Below are positions 19,852 to 31,900 of a stretch of 35,609 nt of DNA, one piece after another (positions within the stretch are counted from its first letter, which is position 1; every line of letters begins with the position of its first letter). The notes under the pieces were generated by a model that was not told where the DNA came from, did no database searches, and saw nothing but the letters and a program-made list of their open reading frames with translations. The DNA is from Byssothecium circinans. Its lineage: Eukaryota; Ascomycota; Dothideomycetes; Pleosporales; Massarinaceae. The translations under genes were made by a program, and so were the position numbers. The stretch is taken from positions 63,086-98,694 of the forward strand of contig ML977014.1 in the NCBI GenBank assembly GCA_010015675.1, in the 5' to 3' direction.

Positions 19852-20336
19852 ACTTTAATCAGGGCCCCATGAAACAAGGAATCACGCTGGAAGCTTCGCC
19901 GCAGTCATGCTCAAGTACTCCCACACGGCAGAAGTATTGCCGCGGCATAGTGGGGTTCTCGGCTCGCAACTCCCGCGCGCGCCTCGGTGGCGTAGCACGC
20001 ACTATGGTTGGCGTTCATGCAAGGACTATGCGCGCAAATTGCAAGAAGGTCCAGGACGAGAAGGAGGGAGCAGAAGAGGTAATGGAAGCGGCTTTCCGAT
20101 TGCTCCGGTAGTTGGTCAAAAGGTTCCGCGTGAGCTGATGTCGTGCGGCACCACCGAACTAGCAAGACAAAGATAACCGTAGCGATGGGTTTTTGCGTTG
20201 TTTGCAAGTTCTTTTCGGCGGAAATACCGGTGCTCTGGGTCGGGCGAACGTGCAATGTGACTCTCATTTATTAGCTGCTCCCTTGCGTATCGATTCCTAT
20301 CCGAAGTATTACAGGCCGACGCAGCTAAACCCCACG
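19852..20336. promoter_or_regulatory. Shared divergent promoter region, FAD monooxygenase / methyltransferase
   Basis: The 485 bp between the start codons at 19851 (minus) and 20337 (plus) must contain both promoters. No regulatory motif is claimed. Overlapping open frames on both strands in this interval show no protein features and are treated as chance. Confidence 0.55.
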
Positions 20337-21581
20337 ATGGCAGCTCCTCCACCTGTGTCCAAGCTTGAGAACGATGATACGCCCTCGACGGGATATGACA
20401 GCGGCATCCACCATGAGGTAGAGTCGGAACCGCGAGATGTTCCCGCTAGCCCGTCGCAGTCGGGTTTGAATGCGCAAACCGATGACGATGAAGACGCAGA
20501 CGAGGATGTTGCAGGCGATGATGCGACCGACAACACGTCCGACTCCGGGCTGGACAGCGGCAGTCTCTTGGGTGATGAGACGGACACACTAGCATCCTCA
20601 ATCGTCAATTACAGAATGGAGAATGGTCGACAATACCACTCGTATCGTGACGGAGCATACTGGGGTCCAAACGACGAGCTCGCAAAAGAGATCCTCGACT
20701 TCGCGCACCACATGTACCTCGTTACACTGGACCGAAAACTACACCTCGCGCCTCTACGTGATCCGCAGCGGATTCTCGACGTTGGTACCGGCACAGGCAT
20801 CTGGGCGATCGATATGGCAGGTCCGTTTCTCCTTCTTTTTCTAATCCGACCATCTGACGCTGTTCTACAGATCAATACCCCTCCGCAACCGTCATCGGCA
20901 TAGATCTCTCCCCCATCCAGCCAGAATGGGTCCCTCCCAACTGCCAATTCGAAATAGACGACGTAACCCTCTCCTGGACCTTCCCTCCCAACCACTTCGA
21001 CTTCGTGCACATCCGCGAGCTCTTCGGCTGCATCCCCGACTGGGATTTCTTCTTCGCCCAAGCCTACACCCACATGCGTCCCGGCGGCTACATCGAAATC
21101 GTCGAGCACTCGGTCCAGGCCGAATGCGACGACGGATCCATGGGTCCTGACCATTTTTATCACGAGTGGGGCAGGACGGTGGTGGAAATGGGGGAGAAGT
21201 TTGGGAAGAGCTTTACGATTTGGAGTGAGGCGAAGGAGAGGATGGAGAAGGCTGGGTTTGTGGATGTTGTGGAGGTGAGGTATAAATGGCCAATGAACGG
21301 GTCGCCTGCGTGGAAAGGGAAGGAGAGAGAGGTGGGGAGGTGGAACCAGTTGCGGTTGCACGAGGGGATTGAGGGGTTTATGATTAGGCTGTTGACGCAA
21401 GTCGGTGGCGTAAGTGTCCAATCTTTTGAAAGTTGATGTTGGGATGGATGCTGATTGTTGAGTGTAGTGGTCTGTTGCGCGCGCCCAGGTCTATCTCGCC
21501 GAGATGAGGAAGGAGCTCAAGAACTATAGGGTCCACGCGTACCTGCCGGGCACGGTTGTGTATGGACGAAAACCGGTGTGA
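20337..21581 (+). CDS. LaeA-like S-adenosylmethionine methyltransferase
   Basis: Class I SAM-dependent methyltransferase of the fungal LaeA/TAM-like group. Exons 20337-20820, 20871-21409 and 21468-21581; introns of 50 and 58 bp (GTCCGT..CTACAG and GTAAGT..TGTAG) give about 378 residues. Residues 1-85 are acidic, Ser/Asp-rich and disordered. The catalytic part begins with a YHSYRDGAYWGPND-like segment. Motif I is ILDVGTGTGIWAIDMA (146-161), the acidic residue after beta-2 is in VIGIDLSPIQP, and PNCQFEIDDV follows. The C-terminus has the typical ELKNYRVHAYLPGTVVYGRKP end. LaeA itself is a nuclear regulator of secondary metabolism, but most genome paralogues are of unknown role and may methylate small molecules. 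Position next to an FAD monooxygenase suits either role. Confidence 0.9.
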
Positions 21582-22814
21582 TTGAGGAAGGTGCGATGTG
21601 TCACATGATTTCCCTTTCTGCAGCGGGCTTTGGGGGATTAGGCGGTGGAGGATTTCGGTTTGGATGGTGAGAGGCACACTGGTATACCCGCGAGGATTTT
21701 TCAGCATCAACGCAAGCTTTGGAGCGTTACGAAAGGCATGATGGAGGTAGGTCCACGGGTGGATACGAATCAGCCGTACCCAACTCCGTTCACCTTCAAC
21801 ATGACATCATCCATCCATGTCGCGTGTCCACCCAGACTTAGAGCCGCATCTCTTTTCACATGAACAATATGGTGAAGGCCACTTTCTTTCCCGCACACTG
21901 CCTCAAGATAAACGCTTTTCAGAACCCTTTCACGCGGTTGAAAGAATTCCCCGCACACATAATACTCTCTCACCAAAGACTATTATAATAACTAACCCCT
22001 TAATCACTCTCTTTTAACTTTAATAAAATATAGAATTGTAAAGCCAGGCCTGCTCTTCTACGTAGGAGTAGGAAGAGGTTAAAAGGGCTTCGTTGGGTGT
22101 GGGCAAATATGAGCTGAAGTTTTTCGGTGTGCCCACTTGCATCATCTCACCACTGCACCATCTCACCTCCAAATCTTACGGCCCCCGATCTATCCCTCGT
22201 CTCAGAACACGAGAGCAGCAATCTTACGCCCGTAATCCTCACCGATCAATGTCTATCCAACGCCACTCCTTATCTCGCAGAGCAATGCTGACTCGTGAAG
22301 AATAGATGTCGAATGCTCTTCCTGAACAGTGAAGTACCTACATAAAATGCCCAAACAGACACCGAGTAAAATACACACAAGCGATGCCTACCCCGCAGGA
22401 GTTTTGGTTGTTTAGGGCGTTCATCTACCCGGTGCAGAGGAGCTGAGTGTTGCCTAGAGCACTGAATCCCCGCCCAGGCGCAGGAAAAGAAAGGAAACAA
22501 AGTATTAAAATGCCTTCTCGTCGACGAAACTTTGAATTCCTGGGTATTGATAATATTCAACAGCGAACCGATCCACCAAAAATAGATAGTTCGAAGATCA
22601 TCCTTCATCGTACAATGCATGTGAAAATCTCCGTCCTAGATGGCTGACATGTGTTAAATGGCAAAAAACGTCCAACTCGGCCGACCTCTTCTTCAGAAAC
22701 ACCCAAAACTCCGTCTTGAGTCGTCTTATCAAGAACCGTGAATACACAAAAATGCTGTTCGGATCCCTATGCCACCAATCCAACACAAAATGTCAAAAAC
22801 CTGCTCTTCGTTGC
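21582..22814. other. Gene-free stretch
   Basis: Between the methyltransferase stop and the convergent glycosyltransferase no coding region is supported. Small open frames on both strands lack protein character. Bases 21960-22030 are AT-rich. No repeat or RNA gene was recognised. Confidence 0.5.
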
Positions 22815-24184
22815 TCACCACTGCTTACTCTCTGCCTTCTCTTTAAAGTCCTTGAAGAACTGCTTCTTGCTCCCCTTTTCACTAATCAAAAACTCCTTCC
22901 GGTTCTTCTTGAGCGTGGATTGCATAATCTCGGTGATGGATTGCAGCATCGCCATATCGGTCGACGTCTTGGTCATGGCCTTGTCGATGGTGTGATGGCG
23001 TACGAATTCGCCGTGGCAGTCAGAGATGATGTGAGGGTTATCCTTTTTGAGGGACGGGTAGCCCATTGCGTCGTTGCAGGGAATTTCCTGTCTTCTGTTA
23101 GAAATAGGATTTTTAGCGGGGTTTGGGGAAGAACTTACGACTATGTTGTGACCATCTGGGTTGAAATCGTACCGGATATACTCGCTGAAAGCCCGCTGCT
23201 CATGACTCCAGCTTTGCGCCCAGGTTTTGCATCCTTTATACCGCTTCTCCTCCGGGCACGTCCTCCACGCTTCCAACATCTCAAATGTTAGCGGCAAGCT
23301 CTGCGCAACCACGAAACCCGTGTTTAGCGTCACTTTGCCCTTGGAATCGCAGCTCGCCTTCTTGTCGCCGTTGAGAATCTGCATCGTGTCGATGGGCATG
23401 GCCATTGAGGTGTTGCGGCCGATACCCCAGCGGTTGAATAGCCATTCGAGGGGCACTTCGAGGTGCTGTATCGTGGCGTCTGCGTCGACGAAGACGACGA
23501 ATTTGTAATCGCGCAGGAATAGGTCAAGGACGAAAGGCTTGATCCAGGTATTGTGCAGGCCCTTTGATTCGAGCGATTCGGCTTTGAAGAATTTGTAGTC
23601 GTAGCCGTGAATTTGCGCTATCCGGTATTAGCCTCCCATCGTGCTACAAAAGCCGAGTAACGTACCATAAAGGAAGTGGTTCATAAACGATGCGGAAAGC
23701 ATACCGCCACCTTCCTTGCCCGTGGCAGTTTCCCAGTTCAACTTATCAGGGCCAAAAACCTCGTTCGTCCCCTCTGGCGATCGCGTATCCATATCGATGA
23801 TCAACACATCGCTCCCGAGCGGCTCGTTCCACACCGTGTCGTGCTCAAGTTTGAATTTTTTGCCATATGCATCGGTGTAATCGGATGCGCTAGTCGTTTG
23901 TCTTATCACGTCGAAGAGGTTCGATATTGAGTTTTGGAACGAGGGCGAGGGCGTTGCGAAGATGGGTGAATCGTCTGAACAGAGTCTGGCGTAGAACGAT
24001 TAGACTGGCTAAGTCGGAAACGAGCGGATGGTCCTTACTTTTGCGACGCGGATGTCTGCGCCGCGTCTTTCAACTGCTTGATCGATTCGCGGCTCCCATG
24101 GTGGAAAGTCGCAAGGAGGAAGACGATGACGATGAAAGTCGCGATTCCAAGTCCGACAACACGATTACAAGTAATGGGCGGCAT
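22815..24184 (-). CDS. Type II membrane glycosyltransferase, DxD family (GMA12/MNN10-like)
   Basis: Predicted Golgi sugar transferase with a GT-A fold. Four exons on the minus strand: 24184-24039, 23985-23666, 23617-23139 and 23087-22815; introns of 53, 48 and 51 bp all keep frame and give about 405 residues. A single N-terminal signal anchor (VVGLGIATFIVIVFLLATF, about 8-26) follows a short cytosolic tail, the usual Golgi topology. The catalytic metal-binding motif is DAD in FVVFVDADATIQHL (about 200-202). Donor/acceptor-region segments include LNTGFVVAQ and WSHEQRAFSEYIRYDF. The C-terminus is Lys-rich (KKNRKEFLISEKGSKKQFF). The Met at 24184 was chosen because it gives a compact anchor; the frame is open upstream to a Met near 24358 and a longer tail is possible. 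Family assignment to the GMA12/MNN10 superfamily is likely but from memory of motifs; the sugar is unknown. Confidence 0.8.
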
Positions 24185-25448
24185 TCTCACAATCATACAA
24201 CCAAAATGAAATATGCAAAAAAGGAGGACAGGTCCCCAGGAGGCAGAGAAGAAAGAGCAGAGAGGCCGACGGTCTCGAAGGATTCGGAAGGAATAAGGAG
24301 ACGTTCTACTGAAGGCTTGGACGATGGACTCGACATCTGGAGGAATTGGACCCATCAAGGGGCAGGGTGGAAGGCCCGATGAACGCCCCGAAGTCTGAAG
24401 AGTGGCCAGCGCAGGGATATGCTTGGGAGGATTGATCAGCGCTAAGCTGCTTGTGGTTAGGTTGTCGGTGCGCTAAGCCCTGTCGGAGCTACTACCACCC
24501 AGCTATGGAGCCAATAATAATGGGTGGGGGGATGGCGATGTGCTTTTTCTGAAAGGGCTGAGCGGCTGGTTGATCCACAAAAGGTTATGACTCTGAAGAT
24601 CTCGAGTGCTGGACGTGATGGCCTGCGAGGGGGTTCGAGTTTCATTCTGTGCAACAGCAAGTGACAAACCTTACTCTTGATAAGCTTCCAGTGTGCACGA
24701 CCGGGTCACCGGGTTCAAACAATAATAGAACACCGAGTCCCACCAGCTCCCGGAAGACTCACTCTTGATGAAATGTTGATGAGTTGTCGCGTCCACGAAT
24801 GAGGCGGCGCAAGTTGCCACTGTGCCTTCGCTAGCGGACGGCGGGCAATGGAACCTGAATCACTCCGTAGTTCGATGTCAGCCATCGCCCGGCTCTCACC
24901 GGCGACGGGGACTGATGGAAATGGCGATGGTTACAGGTGTTTGTTGGAAAGGGGGACGTGCATTGTCAAAGCGTTGGGCTCGGAATTTGGTTGGATTGGT
25001 TGATGCGTAACAACCAATGGAACTTTGAAAGAACAGTACCGTCAGCTTCTATGCTACATAGGAGTATATAGATCAGATCAGCTCTTGACTAACTGCAAAA
25101 ACAGAGGAACCAGTCACCAACCAACCTACGTCAGTTGCAAATGCTATTATCTGCGTTGCTGTCGCCTCGGCATCTCCTTGCTATCATCCGAATCGCTGGC
25201 TTTATCTCCTTGCAGGTGCCATTCTGTTCTTCTTCAGTTTGAAGTAATCATAAGATTGATCGAGCGCTCAACCTTCCTCGGAATATGTATAACCATCTCA
25301 GATGGGTTAGGGCCACAGAAGAACCACGTTCAATAGGTTCACAACTACAGCAAGAATTCAGCAATTGTCATTATTGGTTTTGATAGAAGTGCCTCAAATC
25401 ATTCAGCATTCAGACAGCAAAACCCTCCAGCAGCGTTCCCCAACCTTA
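24185..25448. other. Gene-free stretch between two glycosyltransferase genes
   Basis: Contains the promoter of the first glycosyltransferase (left) and the 3' flank of the second (right), both on the minus strand. The frame upstream of 24184 is open to about 24358 and could encode an N-terminal extension. Other open frames (24457-24660, 24822-25010, 25025-25336) show no protein features. No repeat or RNA gene was recognised. Confidence 0.5.
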
Positions 25449-26375
25449 CTAATCAGTAACCCTCGGCCCTGGCCACAACTCCTCCCAGTCCCCCCAAATG
25501 ACCTGATCTTCATACTTCTTCATCAATTGCCCTGTCGGATCCTCGCCCTCGACGTGCGCCCAAGCCCCAGCAAAATGCAACACGAACGTCCCAGGACTCC
25601 ATCCAATATTCGCCTGATCAAAGCACGCGATCTCTTCCGGAAACGCATTCAATTTCCACTGTGGAACCAGCACCGTGCGACGCGCCGTCGCCGGATCATC
25701 TTTCAGCAACTTGACCATAGCATCCTGCTCGCTCAACTGGTCATCCTTTTCTCTTTCCCCCTGCTCGATCGCCGCGGTGTCTTTGAAGAATTTGATGGAG
25801 CGTTCGTGCGCACGAACGACGAAAGAGCCCATGTTCAGGCCATTGCAGTCGTGGGTTAAGAGGTAGTCGATTTCTCCAGGGTTTGTGACGTTGGCGAGGG
25901 TTTCTTCGATGATGTCGGTCAGTTTGATGTCCGTGTTGGTGATGAGAGTGTCGAAGTCAATCCACCAGAGCCAGTCGTACTTCTTCTCGCGAATCAGGCG
26001 GGCAATCATTTCGAATTTCCACCACATCGTGCCCCGGTCAGCATGCGCTTCATAGTCGATTATGAAGTCGTAGCCATGGCGGCGGGTGTAGTCTGCTATT
26101 CATGAGTACAGCTCTCATGCACCAGGGTCTAGCTGCTTACGGGCTTTACCCTTCAGCGACGCGTGTAAGTAACTGCGCTCCTCCGTCACAAACGTGACAA
26201 GGGCTACTCTCTGGCCATTGCCTTTCCCGCTCTTCTCAGTAGTAGTATGTCCATGTGGCGCTGCATAATATGCAAGGTCCGTCGAGATTGGGTTCTGGGT
26301 GAAGTGGTAACCCAGGAAGAAGCAGATGACGAGAATTATGGCAAATGGCGATACTCTCACCGAGCGCGTGAACAT
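25449..26375 (-). CDS. Golgi glycosyltransferase family 34 (GMA12/MNN10)
   Basis: Alpha-galactosyl/mannosyl-transferase-type enzyme that would extend glycans in the Golgi from a nucleotide sugar. Two exons on the minus strand: 26375-26141 and 26095-25449, with an intron of 45 bp; an alternative acceptor three bases downstream would remove one residue. The product is about 293 residues, slightly short for the family. N-terminal signal anchor VSPFAIILVICFFLGYHF (about 8-25), then a stem, then the start of the GT-A domain (VALVTFVTEERSY). Hallmarks: the HGYDFIIDYEAHADRGTMWW-like entry segment, the metal-binding WWIDFDT (Asp near 125 and 127), LNMGSFVVRAHERS, the EQDAMVKLL helix, and the HFAGAWAH near the C-terminus. 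All conserved elements are present. Divergent from the GRF protein gene. Confidence 0.9.
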
Positions 26376-26837
26376 GGTGAACGACTCAACAGCGTGAGTG
26401 AAGACTGAACAGAGTGAAAGAAATGAAAAGGCTACACTGCTCGTATGGCACATATGCCACATCGGAATGTCGTGCATGCAAGGGCGTCGTTCCCTTGGTT
26501 CGAGACCGTCAGCCCTCGGGAGCCGGGTCACGATAATCGCACGCCTTCACATGCGGTGTTGCAGAAGGGGTCTCCGATATATGCACATAATTACTGCAGT
26601 AGTTATCGTATAGTTGCTAGAAACATTATTTTAAGGAGGAGTAGTCTCCGCTTCTAGGCTGTTCCAGTGGGCCAGTGAAGGCGGGCGGATGTTCCCGCAC
26701 CCGCGTTCGCCCCAGCCGCCCCAACCTCCTCCACCTCCCCACCCGCTTTGGCCATCATAAGGCTATGACATCGCTGTCACCACGTTGTGCACCTTGCAGA
26801 CCCACAGGAAGTCGCGCATTCGTTATTCGCTATCAAG
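26376..26837. promoter_or_regulatory. Shared divergent promoter region, GT34 / GRF protein
   Basis: The 462 bp between the two start codons contains both promoters. The part nearest the GRF gene (about 26700-26750) is C-rich (CCCGCACCCGCG, CAACCTCCTCCACC), as common in fungal promoters. Frames open within it are extensions of the GT34 reading frame upstream of its anchor Met and are not supported as coding. Confidence 0.5.
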
Positions 26838-27862
26838 ATGGCTAGAGGAGCCTTCATTGATGGACAGTGGCTCTGCGACTGCAATCCACGGCAGGTTGCT
26901 GTCCACCTGCCTGTGAAGAAAGAGGGACCGAACAAGGGCAGATACTGTTAGTCAAGGCTTTCACTTTTACATGGTTCCATACTAACTTCCCGCCAGTTCG
27001 TGTCTGTCAGAGAAAGCAAAAAGATGCACAGCGCTGCAAATTCTTCCTTTGGGATAGCGAGGCCGCTCCACGAGAGAATGCCGCACTTCAAAGCAACTCG
27101 CGCACCGAGCCCGCTCATCAGAACGCCATAACTACTCCGTCCCGGCCGCCGCCGCAGCGGCCTGCTCCTGCCCCCGAAGCTCAAGCGAGCCCCTCTGTGC
27201 CGAACCAGAAGCGCACCCGAGCACACTTGCAGGAGGATGACGAGTTCGGCGATGGAGATTTGGATTTTGAAGCACTAGATCAAGCCAGAGAAGAAGCGGA
27301 GACACCGCGCAAGAAGGCGCGCACGGAGGGGTTTGCGACGCCACGGCGCAAATTGCCATGGGAGAAGGATTCGACAACGAATGCAGTAGGACTACAAACA
27401 CCTCAGACAGCACGACAAACGCTCGAGAACCCGTTCGTCACCAACAGATTGGGAAACTCCTCTTTGACTACCCCATCCAGGGCTGCCCCGTCGAATGCCG
27501 AGACGGTACAGACTGCCACTCCTTCGTCCTCACCTATGGACACCCCAACACCCATTCGCTTCAAAGATGTCAATACTGAGAGCGATCTCGCGAAGGAAGT
27601 GTTCGGAGTGCTGAAAGGAGCCGACATTGCGCTTGGAGAACAGGCGAGGAGAGACTTGTCTGGCATTCTCTCCAAGCATACCACTGTCGCCGAGGGGGTG
27701 AAGCGAGGCCGCGATGCAGCGAGGTCGGCTATCAAAGCCAAGGACGCGAGAGTGCAAGAGCTCACACTCCGTGTAAATACGCTAGAAGCTGAGCTAGAAG
27801 CCGAGAAGAAGAAGGTAGTGTATCTGCAGTTTAAGGACCAGAACGGGTACGAATCCGATTGA
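26838..27862 (+). CDS. GRF-type zinc-finger protein with C-terminal coiled coil
   Basis: Exons 26838-26946 and 26997-27862, intron 50 bp with an ACTAAC branch site; about 324 residues. The intron lies inside the zinc finger, and splicing joins KGRY to FRVC. The GRF domain covers about residues 10-56: Cys 13 and Cys 15, NKGRYF, Cys 40, Cys 50 and the closing FFLWD. GRF fingers bind single-stranded nucleic acid and occur in DNA-repair and topoisomerase proteins (for example APE2, TOP3A, NEIL3). Here no enzyme domain follows; instead comes a long Pro/Ser/Thr-rich disordered region with basic patches (RKKARTEGFATPRRK), a helical segment with LAKEVFGVLKGADIAL, and a terminal coiled coil (VQELTLRVNTLEAELEAEKKK, about 293-313). 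A role in DNA repair or replication is inference. The ATG context is AAGATGG. Confidence 0.88.
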
Positions 27863-28910
27863 GTCCAGTACGGTACCGGTCGCCCCGTTGGTTATTGCGT
27901 CCATTACGGGCTTCAATTTTCTGGCTTCCCTTACCCGCCGGCACACGCGTAAACGGGAATATCGAAAGCCTCTGTATCTGGGCGTGCAAACGACGCAAGG
28001 ATCGAATTATCACGTTGCACCCGGAGCGTTGCGCGTTCCTGAGTAGGCTCCTACGGGGGCCAACATTAGAAGAGTTCATCGCCGTGGCAAAACTTACCCC
28101 GCTGTGCTGAGTCTTCCTTGGGCAAGTCTTGCAAAGGATCTTCCATGGTGTCTTTCTCACTGGGGATATCACGGCTTTGGCATGCGAGTGCTTCTCTTTG
28201 GCAAACAAGGGTGGTTGTGCACATCAGCGAGGCAGGTTTGTTCATTTACTTCCTTGTATGATACCCACATTGCAATATAAGATTGAATACCCCACATTCT
28301 ATGTATTATTATTACTGTGTAATATACGAGCTAAAGCCAACCAGGCTAGATCGTGGACGGACGCGACCGAGGCGTGGCGAAAGCTTGTCCTGCATCCGCG
28401 TCCTTGACAGGTCGACGCCACAAGGGTAGACGGTCTTCAGCATCATTCTACCGTTATTCTACCATCCGTCTAGTGATATATAATCATATGGCGAGGTCAA
28501 GATACTGTGAGCCCTAGCTTGCACTCAATGGGATTCGCCTTCGGATAGCACTTCCGACTGACAGCGCGAATTGTGCGGATGACGCAACATCCCTTCCAGT
28601 CATAGTTGCGCGACTTGTGCGGCGACAGTCGCCACTGAGGTTTTTGTGCGCTCAAGCCAGCAAGCTTTCCAAGGTTTTAAGTGAATGGCAGCCACTCTTC
28701 TTCTGTATTTCAATCACCGCCTGCTTTTTTTTGGGTCGTGGCAGGTTCCTCTTCCTAACATTCATACCTGACATTGTCACAAACGGCTGTTCGGCTGCCA
28801 CAATTAATTACCCTTACAACCTACCACACAAATTCGGCGCCCCTTGTACTCCCAACAACCGATCGGGCATTCCAACTTGACATAGCAAACCCACCTCCAC
28901 GGATCCTAGG
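27863..28910. other. Gene-free stretch upstream of the copper ATPase
   Basis: No coding region supported. It contains the 3' flank of the GRF protein gene and the promoter of the copper ATPase. Around 28260-28330 the sequence is AT-rich. No specific metal-responsive element is claimed. Overlapping open frames at 27859-28407 and 28617-28880 have no protein features. Confidence 0.5.
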
Positions 28911-31900
28911 ATGCAGCAATCTGGAAGAAAGTCGCACGCGATGGCGGCGGAAGATCGCGACGACATGGTCACAAGCACAATCTTCATCAGCAATCTGCAC
29001 TGCCCGTCATGTATACAAGGCATCCGAGAGTCGTTGAGCGGGCTCGATCCAGCGCCCGAATTTATCTCCTTCTCGATTGTTGAGCATTCCATCGTCCTGC
29101 GCCACAGTACCGCCCTTGCGTTGAACGATATATTCGGATCGGTTGAAGCCGCGGGATTTGAGATTCACAGCATCTTTCAAGACAGCAGGACTGCTCTTGC
29201 ACCGGTCGAGGTGTGCAGGCCCGAAGAGAGAAGTACCGAGTGGGAGAGTAGCTTGGAGCACGCAGTGGCGAGGTGGTTCCAGAACGGCTCTTTGGCTCGT
29301 GGGACAAATCCGAAAGAAGACATGCGGGCAAAACACGTGGAGCAGTGCGAACAGTGTAAGCGCGAGGCTGGCGGCATTCAGCTAGTCATCAATAGCGAGA
29401 GCGATGGATTCGAGTTGAAACCACAACCGGCTGTCACGACAAGAGATAGCGTTGGCGGTGATACGCTCGATGGAGCGAGGTCTCCTATTTCCTCGAAGGA
29501 CGACGACTTCGTAAAGGTCGACCCGGCGAGCAGTCTCGCTGTCTGCAAGGCGACGATTGCTATCGACGGGATGACCTGCAGCACCTGTGTCAACAGCATC
29601 ACACATGCCGTCGAGCAACTCCAGTACGTCCGGTCGATTGATATCAACCTCCTTACCAACAGCGCGAAAGTGGTCTTTGAGGGCTCCCAAAAGATAGAAG
29701 AGATTTTGGAAACGATCGAGGATACTGGCTTCGGAGCGACGGTGGACGAGCTAGAACAATCTGACAAGTGGCGTGCTTCGTACGCGATCGGGGGAATGAC
29801 TTGCAGCGTCTGCGTTGGCAACACCACTGGTGCCTTGAAGAAGCTGGGCTGGATAGAAAAGGTGGATGTTAACATGGTGTCAAACAGTGGCAGCGTCATA
29901 TTTTATGGGAAGCACCATCTACCAGAGATCAAGGAGGCTATCGAAGATGCTGGATATGAGGCGGCACTCGATAGTGTCGTTGCGGAAGGGTGCACAGCCA
30001 AGGAGACGACAGAGAGAGCCGTGGCTTTACGCATAGAGGGAATGCATTGTCGTCATTGTCCAGAGAATGTGCTTCAAGGGTTGAGTGAGAAGTATGGACA
30101 GAATGATGACTTCAGAATGGACGGCTCGTCGTTTTCGGAGAAACAGCCCATCCTTCACATACGCTACACACCAAAACCGCCCGCGTTCACCATCCGCGAT
30201 ATCTTTAAGACGATCGAGGATGTCAACAACAACTTCGTTCTTTCCGTCCACCACCCTCCTACGATTGAGGAGCGAGCCCGCGAGATGCACGCACAAGAGC
30301 GGCGACGCGTGTTGTTTCGCCTAGTCCTCTCTGTTGTCGTGGCTATTCCAACATTCATTCTCGGCATAGTCTTTATGAGCCTTGTCAAGGAATCGAATCC
30401 CCTCCGCCGTTATGTTATGCAGCCGATGTGGGCAGGGAACGCCACTCGTCTGAGCTGGGCACTGTTCATACTAGCGACTCCGGTATACTTTTTCGCCGCC
30501 GATACCTTTCACCGTAGAGCTTTCAAGGAGCTGAAGGCGCTATGGAGGCCCGGCAGTCGATTCTCCATTATGCACCGGTTCACAAGGTTTGGAAGTATGA
30601 ACATGCTCATGTCGCTTGGCACGAGCATTGCGTATTTTGCATCGATTGTTGAGTTGGCACTGGCCGCGACAAAGAGATCGTCAGGTTCTATGAACGACTC
30701 TTACTTTGACGCCGTGGTCTTCCTGACCATGTTCCTCCTCATCGGCCGCTTCCTCGAAGCCTACAGCAAAGCCAGGACTGGTGACGCGGTCACCTCCCTC
30801 GGCAATCTTCGACCAGAGGAAGCCATTCTTATCATTCCAGAGCACGGCGATGTCAAAATATCTACAGATCTACTTGAAGTTGGAGACACAGTTCGCGTCC
30901 ACCACGGAACTTCCCCGCCATTCGACGGGATGGTGCTCGAGGGCTACACTGATTTTGACGAATCCAGCCTAACTGGTGAATCCAAACCGGTTAGGAAAGG
31001 CTCAGGCGATATAGTCTACTCAGGGACTGTCAACAAAGGCCCGCCCATCAAGATCACTGTTACCTCGATTGCGGGAAGTTCCATGCTCGACCAGATCATC
31101 AACGCTGTCCGAGAAGGTCAAACACGTCGTGCACCTGTCGAGCGAGTTGCTAACACCATAACGAGCCATTTCGTTCCCTTTGTTGTGCTTGTGGCTATCG
31201 TCACTTGGGTGATTTGGCTCGTTCTAGGAACAACTGGTGCTATACCCGAGGATTGGATGAACGAGGGCTCTGGTGGATGGGCTCTCTGGTCTCTTCGATT
31301 CGCAATCGCCGTTTTCGTCATCGCCTGTCCCTGTGGCATTGGTCTTGCAGCGCCGACCGCACTGTTTGTTGGTGGTGGTCTTGCTGCAAAGCACGGAATT
31401 CTCGTAAGAGGAGGCGGAGAAGCATTTCAGGAGGCCAGTTCTCTCGACTGTATTGTCTTTGACAAGACTGGAACCCTAACACAGGGCGGCGATCCGGCTG
31501 TAACTGATCACAAGCTAGTCAACAACCATGATCACACTATTGTCCTGGCTGCAGTGAAAGCTTTGGAGGAAAACAGCAATCACCCTATCGCACGGGCTTT
31601 GGTTGCTTTCTGCAAGAAGGAGACGCAGGCCACATCTGAAACGGTTACTGTCGATGAAGTCCCCGGAAAAGGCCTGAAGGGTTCTTTCAAGATTGGAGAT
31701 CGAGAGGTCGCTGCCATCATCGGCAACGAAGCTTTCATGGCAGATCATCACGTCGTCATCCCGGCAGACGAGGCTTCTATGCTCCAAACGTGGAAAAGGA
31801 GAGGAGAATCGATCGCCTTGGCAGCTATACTCAGCCCAGCTCAACCCGACAAAGACAGCGAGCAGGCTTCAACGGATAAATGGGAACTAGCTTCCATCTT

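Noticed and set aside
20609..21421. 270-codon minus-strand frame
   Set aside because: Antisense to the methyltransferase exons and their intron; the plus strand carries the SAM motif and conserved C-terminus.
24620..24720. GGTTCGA/GGTTCAA words resembling a tRNA T-loop
   Set aside because: No matching acceptor, D or anticodon stems could be found around them.
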